A stretch of DNA of 28,506 nt from CAZLBC01 sp964557575 (GTDB lineage: Bacteria > Planctomycetota > Phycisphaerae > SM23-33). Below, piece by piece: positions 23,969 to 28,506 of the stretch. Position numbers and translations under genes: made by a program. The DNA lies in assembly GCA_964557575.1 (NCBI GenBank), contig CAZLBC010000060.1, forward strand, positions 1 to 28,506, given 5' to 3'. The notes beneath the pieces are model-generated. The model was not told where the DNA came from, did not search any database, and saw only the letters and a list, made by a program, of their open reading frames with translations. Positions within the stretch are counted from its first letter, which is position 1. Every line of letters begins with the position of its first letter.

Positions 23969-24084
23969 TATGGATTCTATCGCAACACGTACAGTTGAGT
24001 GCGGGTGTGTCCGTGTCGGTCGAGAACCGGCCCGGCCGCCTCGCGTGTTTTACCGGTTACCCCATATCAGTAAGAGGTATAAAA

Positions 24085-25215
24085 ATGCTTGGTAAATATA
24101 ATACATTCGTTTTTCGCAATATGCTTGCCATTGCTATTATTCTGTCATGTTATTCAATCGCTTTCTGTGCCGCCGATGATGGTATTGTGATACACCGCAA
24201 GGAAATTATTCGGCGGTTTATGGACAGTATTCAGGGTGGTCCCATGGGCTTTGATCACGATAAAAACCGCATGATCATGCTGGAAGGGAATCAACTCGAC
24301 GACTTTGTAGAAAGCCTGGACATCCCGTCAATAATACGGAAAACCCTTCCCGAGAAAATAGCGGTACGCAATAGATATGAAAAAGAGGTTTTGTTCGACG
24401 CGTTGGATCTGACCATGACGCACATTGATAAACAACTCATGACTCTCGAGATCAAGGCACGATTCCTCAGGCTGTTCGCCTGGGTGAAGTACAGTCGGGA
24501 TCATCCATTGGATCAAAACAAAATCGCCGAGGCTGAAGACAGTGCCAGGAAGGTACTGAAGCAGGCCGCGGCCGTCTTGCACCGCCGGTTCGACGGTGCG
24601 AGGGCACGCGCGGCCATCGATTCGTTTTTTGACAAGTGGTATGACCGCCTGCACGCCGCTGCACACAAGCCGTCCAGCGCCGGCGTCAAGGTCCCTGTAT
24701 CTGAGGGACAGGCAGAAAAGATCATCGCCGAATTTCGTCGCGTCGTTGCGAAAAAGAAAGATAGTGTCGCCGCCGGGCTGCAAAAGGCCCCTGAACAACC
24801 GGCTTCCGGTCCTGCACGTAAAAATGGAATCACTCCCGCTGAAATGGTGATATCGCGGCTGTGCAGTTCCCTGATTGTAAGTGTTTCCAAGGCGACGGAA
24901 GATCCGGACAGGGAGAATGATTTCGAGAGTTGTGATCTGGAAAAGTATGCCCCCGGCATCGAAGAGGTGCAAAAAAGGATTCGGGCGATACGCGAAAAAC
25001 GCCGCACGGCGAAGATGAAGAAGATGAAAGAATCGATCGGGGGTGAGACGAAAAAAGAGCCCCTGCGAAAAATAAAGAACCTCGATGCACGGTATCAAAA
25101 GGCATTGAAAGACTTACGGATTGTCGAGTCGCATTCGGGGCAAACGGCGGAGAAAGAGCAGGATGGCCCCGCAGACGACCCGCGCCAGCCGTCCGGTTTC
25201 AATTACGTGCGGTAA
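24085..25215 (+). CDS. exported helical, lysine-rich protein of unknown function
   Basis: 376 residues from ATG 24085, with TAAGAGG 7 bp upstream. The frame is open further upstream to 23902 but lacks a signal there. The signal peptide is MLGKYNTFVFRNMLAIAIILSCYSIAFCAADD. The body is almost wholly helical: a first bundle (about 40-190), a Pro/Ala linker (about 235-265), then a strongly charged stretch likely to be coiled coil (EEVQKRIRAIREKRRTAKMK). The C-terminus is disordered and Gln/Asp/Pro-rich. No family is recognised. A 116-bp GC-rich spacer separates it from the gene before; it is the last gene of the cluster. Confidence 0.85.
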   Translation: MLGKYNTFVFRNMLAIAIILSCYSIAFCAADDGIVIHRKEIIRRFMDSIQGGPMGFDHDKNRMIMLEGNQLDDFVESLDIPSIIRKTLPEKIAVRNRYEKEVLFDALDLTMTHIDKQLMTLEIKARFLRLFAWVKYSRDHPLDQNKIAEAEDSARKVLKQAAAVLHRRFDGARARAAIDSFFDKWYDRLHAAAHKPSSAGVKVPVSEGQAEKIIAEFRRVVAKKKDSVAAGLQKAPEQPASGPARKNGITPAEMVISRLCSSLIVSVSKATEDPDRENDFESCDLEKYAPGIEEVQKRIRAIREKRRTAKMKKMKESIGGETKKEPLRKIKNLDARYQKALKDLRIVESHSGQTAEKEQDGPADDPRQPSGFNYVR

Positions 25216-25266
25216 GCGGAACGGCGTTTCAGTTGTCACGGCACTACGGTGTCATGCAGTCGACAT

Positions 25267-26196
25267 TCAGTCAAAAAACGCATCCATGTCCGCGTGTTCG
25301 CGGAGGGGGCGCGAGAAGTCCGTTCCGGATTCGATGGCCTTCTTGATCGCCGGTCCCTGCCGCGCGTTGCCGAAGAGGATCGCGCCGACCAGCCTGCCGT
25401 CGTGAAAGACGAGGCGCCGGTAGGCGCCGTCACCTTCGCGGTCCCTGGCGATGTAACTGCCGTCGGGGGGGGTAAACTCGCCGATGGAAAAGAGGTCGAC
25501 ACCGAGGACCTTGACGCTGTTTGCCCGCGGCAATCCGCCGAAGGTTTTCCGGTCGCCCGCGGCGTTGAGCCCCGCGATCGTTCCCTGGAATTGCGACGCC
25601 GCCCAGGCGCCGTACAGCATCCCGTTGTGCTCGGCCACGTCGCCGGCGGCGAATATGTGTTCGTCGGACGTCCGCAGGTGGTTGTCGACGACGATGCCCC
25701 GGTGCACTTCCAGGCCGGCCTTTCTCGCCAGGCAGGTGTTCGGGCGCACGCCCGTCGCGAGCACCACCAGCCCCGCGTCGACCGCGTCGCCGGTGTCGAG
25801 ATGGGCCGTCAGTGACATGCCGTCTCCCGAAATGCGCCGCGTCCGCGCCTCGGTGAGCATCGCGACGCCGATGTCGGCGAGGTGCGCCGCGAGGTATCGC
25901 GCGGCCGTCTCGTTGAGCTGGCGGGGCATCAGGTGGCCGTGGCTTTCCAGGACGGTGACCGGCGTGCCGGTTTGCGCGAGCGCGCCGGCCGTATCCAGTC
26001 CCAGGATGCCGCCGCCGATGACCGCGACGGATTTACCCCCGGCCGTCTTTTCGATGATCCGGTTTGCGTCCGCGCGCGTCCGCAGCGAGACGACGCCGTC
26101 CCGGTCGACGCCCTCGATAGGCGGGACGAACGGGTGGGATCCCGTCGCGAGGACGAGCGCGTCGTAGGGTATCTCTTCGGCTTGCCCGCCGCGAGA
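25267..26196 (-). pseudogene. 5'-truncated NAD(P)/FAD-dependent oxidoreductase (nitrite/rubredoxin reductase-like)
   Basis: The frame is open for about 309 codons from 26196 to its stop at 25267 but has no usable start at its beginning; a TAA (26197-26199) lies directly upstream and the first Met is at 25929, in mid-domain. Present are ATGSHPFVPP (end of the first FAD half), SVAVIGGGILGLDTAGAL (NAD-binding GxGxxG), VVLATGVRPNT and HIFAAGDVAEHNGMLYG (the GD motif typical of NirB- and rubredoxin-reductase-like enzymes). About 90-100 residues with the FAD dinucleotide-binding GxGxxG are missing. The remainder is free of stops, so the loss is recent or is an assembly join. An internal start is possible but would give an incomplete fold. 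Confidence 0.85.
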
Positions 26197-26285
26197 TTAC
26201 AAAAGTGTAGTGTGCCTGAACCCGCATTTCCCGTTTCTGTCCGCGCTTTCTCGTGTGTTAATCGCGTATGGTGGTCTGATGCTGG

Positions 26286-26787
26286 CTATTTCAGTTTAAA
26301 CACCTCGCTGCCCTCGCGCTGCATGCGCACCCGCGTGCGGCCGTGAGGTCGAAGACGAAGAGGCTCGCGCTGCATGCGCACCTGCGTGCAGCCGTCGTCG
26401 CCGACGGTGAACGAGAAGACGTCCGTGCCGTCGCCGTGCTCCACGGTCAGGGTCGCCCCATCATCGATGAAAGTCGTTTCGGGGGTGTCTGCCCCTCCCG
26501 GCAGGGCAGCAGCAGGACCGCGGGTGGACGTACGGCTTCGGGGGCTTCTTGAATCGCACTGCCGCGAAACTCTCGGCCGTGTCGCCGGGAACGGGCCGGA
26601 GGCCGTATCCCCCCCATTGCTGAACAGGGGGGGAAAGCGTCTTGATTTCCTCGACGCTATAGCCCGTCTTTGCACTGATCTGCCCGAGTGTTTCCCCGGC
26701 GATATTGGGTGCGGGTGCTTTCTCGTCGGCGGTCGGGACCTGCGGCGCGATAAGGGAAAGAACGAGCGAAACGGCGATCGGTGTCAT
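26286..26787 (-). pseudogene. frameshifted small secreted LysM-like protein
   Basis: From the ATG at 26787 a signal peptide (MTPIAVSLVLSLIAPQV) leads to GETLGQISAKTGYSVEEIKT, which resembles a LysM motif. After KPYVHPR the frame runs into nonsense and stops at 26461. A different minus-strand frame carries the plausible continuation (GGADTPETTFIDDG, VFSFTVGDDGCTQVRMQ) to a stop at 26286. One indel near 26500-26560, a stretch rich in G and C runs, would join the two into about 166 residues. The tail holds an in-frame duplication (see repeats). Sequencing error or true decay cannot be told apart. Confidence 0.6.
26313..26395 (+). repeat. 32-bp direct repeat, 51-bp period
   Basis: 26313-26344 and 26364-26395 match at 30 of 32 positions. 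The period of 51 bp equals 17 codons, so it duplicates protein sequence in frame (RVRMQRE appears in the second copy against QVRMQRE in the first) at the end of the frameshifted gene. Confidence 0.8.
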
Positions 26788-26855
26788 GGAAAATCTTATG
26801 CTTTTGCATGGTACCGCACCGGCGCAAGGGTAGCGGTATCAATCCGCGGGAGATA

Positions 26856-27302
26856 TCAATAGTACGCCTTGATCTGCCTGAGTTTTTCCTCGTCGCCTTC
26901 CTCGTACTTGATGAGGCTCTCAAAAAATTCCTTTACCTCGGTGTCGACCGGATTTTCCAGGACGGTCTTGAACAGGTCGACGAGTTTCCGGTCGACGTCG
27001 ATAGCCGCGTCAAGAAGGTCGTCGACGGAGGCGTCGGGATCCAGGTCAAGTTTCTCCAGCCGCTGAAAATCGGCCGGCTGGGGACCGTAGGGGACGTGTT
27101 TTTCGAGGAGGGTTTTGTGTTCCTCGTCGGACATGCTCGCGATGCTCTCGGAGATCCGTTTGTAGTGCCTGCCGAGATACTCAGACAACTGTTTGGCCAA
27201 GTCGTTCCCGGATGTATCGGCGAATTTCTCGTACACCGTCGAAATCGCATCATCGACCTTGCGGGTGTAATCCAGGATTTCCTTGATTTGTATATAGAGC
27301 AT
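26856..27302 (-). CDS. small helical protein, possibly ferritin-like
   Basis: 148 residues from the ATG at 27302, with GGAG 10 bp upstream. There is no signal peptide. The sequence is four amphipathic helices (YIQIKEILDYTRKVDDAIST, DLAKQLSEYLGRHYKRISES, SVDDLLDAAIDVDRKLVDLF, EFFESLIKYEEGDEEKLRQI) with Glu and His at positions reminiscent of rubrerythrin/ferritin-like bundles (SEYLGRH 40-46, DEEH 59-62). A complete diiron ExxH pair is not certain, so the family call is an inference. It lies 159 bp downstream of the sigma-factor gene and has its own promoter-like sequence. Confidence 0.75.
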   Translation of the reverse strand: MLYIQIKEILDYTRKVDDAISTVYEKFADTSGNDLAKQLSEYLGRHYKRISESIASMSDEEHKTLLEKHVPYGPQPADFQRLEKLDLDPDASVDDLLDAAIDVDRKLVDLFKTVLENPVDTEVKEFFESLIKYEEGDEEKLRQIKAYY

Positions 27303-27405
27303 GCTTGGTGTTCTCCAAAAAAATGATGGTTGCCCGGCAACGCTGAAAAACGCATAACGCGAAACAATTGCCTGATGTTCTGCTGCGGTTGTATGACTGT
27401 ACACG

Positions 27406-27433
27406 ATTATGACCGGCGCGGCGCGGGAGTCAA
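27406..27433 (-). promoter_or_regulatory. promoter of the ferritin-like gene
   Basis: On the minus strand, TTGACT (27428-27433), 16 bp, CATAAT (27406-27411), about 104 bp upstream of the start. The -35 overlaps the hairpin that follows the sigma-factor gene. Confidence 0.5.
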
Positions 27434-27445
27434 ATGATTTCCCGC
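27423..27445 (-). terminator. hairpin after the sigma-factor gene
   Basis: A 6-bp GC stem (GCGGGA / TCCCGC) with an 11-nt loop, 17 bp past the stop codon. There is no T-run, so termination would be partial at best. Confidence 0.35.
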
Positions 27446-27461
27446 ACAATACCCGTTGCCG

Positions 27462-28271
27462 CTAGGAAAACAACTCGCGAATTTTGTTGAGGGCCGATAT
27501 CTGGTTTTGCCGGGTGCGCTCGATGGAGCGGTTGATGACCTTGCCGACCTCGGCAAGGGTTTTGGGATTGCCGGTTCCCAGGCCGTATCGCTCGGCGATG
27601 ACCGTCCGTTCGGTATCGCTGAGGTTGGCGCGATTCTCGTCGAGGATGTCGCGCAGTTCGTCGATAGACTCCTCGGTCCGGCAGTGGTGTTTCTCACTTT
27701 GCCGGTCGGGTTTTTCCATAGAGGGTTCGAGTCCTATGACGTACCGTTCACGATACTTGCCGGTCTTGGTGGCCATGCGGTTGAAGCTGTGCTTGATTGC
27801 CCTGCAGGCGTACGTCGAAAACTTGAATCCGCGGGTGATATCAAACTTGTCCACTGCGCGGAGCAGGGCCATGCTGCCTTCCGATATCATCTCGGCGAAG
27901 TCGACGTTCGGTACCTTGGCTCTCTTCGCCATCTCTATGACCAGCGGCATATTCGCACTGACGAGGTCGCTGCGTATGGTGCGTACCCTTTTTCGCCATT
28001 TGGCAATTTCTCTGCCTATGCTTGATCTCCTGCGATACTTCTTTTCGGCACTGAGTTTTTCGAGGCAGTCCCGGGCATAATCGTACCGGCGAAACAGGTG
28101 GGCTTCTTCGGCAGGGGTCAGCGACCTGCGTTTTTTCGGTGACTTATGGGTATCATCGCCGTGAAGGGATGTGCGCCAATTGGGTATATCTATCTTCGGC
28201 GCGTCGCGTCCGAAAAGATTTTCCTCGAGCTTTTTCTTATCCTGATAGTCTATTGATGGTAAATTTATCAT
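27462..28271 (-). CDS. sigma-70 family RNA polymerase sigma factor
   Basis: 269 residues, with GGAG 7 bp before the ATG. A charged N-terminus is followed by a region-1.2-like LTPAEEAHLFRRYDYAR (51-67). Region 2 (about 101-168) contains LVSANMPLVIEMAK, MISEGSMALLRAVDKFD and FSTYACRAIKHSF, which are the core-binding and -10 recognition helices. Region 4 (about 213-266) ends with TLAEVGKVINRSIERTRQNQ, the -35 recognition helix-turn-helix. Region 3 is reduced, so this is an alternative factor and not the housekeeping one. The LTPAEEAHLFRRYDY style is one I associate with planctomycete sigma factors. A near-perfect Fur box overlaps its promoter, which points to iron control. No anti-sigma gene is adjacent. 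Confidence 0.95.
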   Translation of the reverse strand: MINLPSIDYQDKKKLEENLFGRDAPKIDIPNWRTSLHGDDTHKSPKKRRSLTPAEEAHLFRRYDYARDCLEKLSAEKKYRRRSSIGREIAKWRKRVRTIRSDLVSANMPLVIEMAKRAKVPNVDFAEMISEGSMALLRAVDKFDITRGFKFSTYACRAIKHSFNRMATKTGKYRERYVIGLEPSMEKPDRQSEKHHCRTEESIDELRDILDENRANLSDTERTVIAERYGLGTGNPKTLAEVGKVINRSIERTRQNQISALNKIRELFS

Positions 28272-28299
28272 CGTGATTCTCCAGGATTAAAATAGTATC

Positions 28300-28318
28300 G
28301 ATAATGATAATCAATATC
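28300..28318. promoter_or_regulatory. Fur box
   Basis: GATAATGATAATCAATATC matches the classical 19-bp Fur consensus (GATAATGATAATCATTATC) at 18 of 19 positions. It overlaps the -10 of the sigma-factor promoter, so Fe-loaded Fur would be expected to repress the gene. Confidence 0.8.
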
Positions 28319-28339
28319 AAAATACAACGCAAAATGCAA
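28311..28339 (-). promoter_or_regulatory. promoter of the sigma-factor gene
   Basis: On the minus strand, TTGCAT (28334-28339), 17 bp, TATTGA (28311-28316), with a start site about 30 bp before the ATG. A second -10-like TATAAT lies further upstream in the AT-rich leader but has no good -35. Confidence 0.55.
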
Positions 28340-28506
28340 CCAAAAAACGAAAAAACAGGATTATATTGGAAAAACTGACATAAAAGAGCAGTTGAATTCA
28401 GCAACGTCTCGGTACACATATTTTTGTTGTCATTGACTTATATTTATTCGCTTCTATTCGCTTCTGCGTTGAAAAACGTTACTTGAACAGATAAAGTTCC
28501 CATAAT

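Noticed and set aside
28237..28419. 60-codon hydrophobic frame upstream of the sigma factor
   Set aside because: It covers the promoter and Fur box and overlaps the gene start; its hydrophobic look comes from AT-rich sequence.
1..28506. tRNA, rRNA or CRISPR arrays
   Set aside because: No cloverleaf, rRNA motif or regularly spaced repeat was seen on either strand by eye.

Overview
This 28.5-kb window looks like part of a scaffold from an uncultured Gram-negative bacterium. I think a PVC-superphylum member (Planctomycetota, Kiritimatiellota or Lentisphaerota) is most likely. The grounds are many secreted proteins and lipoproteins, a rich set of polysaccharide-active enzymes, 'two-component regulator' type propeller proteins without a kinase, and a sigma factor of a kind I associate with planctomycetes. 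This is a judgement from protein style; there is no rRNA, tRNA or marker gene to settle it. A run of ten Ns (2481-2490) shows that the sequence is scaffolded.

Layout. (1) 1-2600, moderate GC, minus strand: two envelope lipoproteins, an App1-like phosphatase and an EEP-family hydrolase. A 49-bp exact repeat lies at the window start and again just after the N gap. (2) 2950-6914, plus strand: a large secreted protein of unknown catalytic type, then an AAA_14/DUF4143 ATPase. Two copies of a ~159-bp coding-free element with terminal inverted repeats lie at 1361-1518 and 5453-5611. (3) 7015-18830, very GC-rich: a carbohydrate block. On the minus strand are a GH51 arabinofuranosidase lipoprotein, a LacI regulator with a clear promoter and operator, and a tandem nucleoside-hydrolase protein. 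These are followed by a secreted beta-propeller, a beta-helix/FnIII lyase-like protein, a sugar epimerase, and a cytidylyltransferase fused to a GHMP-kinase-like domain. (4) 18897-25215, plus strand: a consensus promoter followed by four exported proteins (a propeller protein and three orphans). Base composition falls sharply partway through the first gene. (5) 25267-28506, minus strand: a sigma-70 family factor under a near-perfect Fur box, a small helical ferritin-like protein, a frameshifted LysM-like gene, and an oxidoreductase that has lost its N-terminal FAD-binding part.

How it works together (inference): region 3 releases arabinose and other sugars from plant or algal polysaccharide under LacI-type control and handles the sugars. 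Region 5 resembles an iron- or redox-stress locus, partly decayed. Region 4 is the least explained part and the best candidate for something undescribed: a co-transcribed set of exported proteins with no recognisable enzymatic domain. No CRISPR array, prophage, integrase or intact transposase gene was seen.
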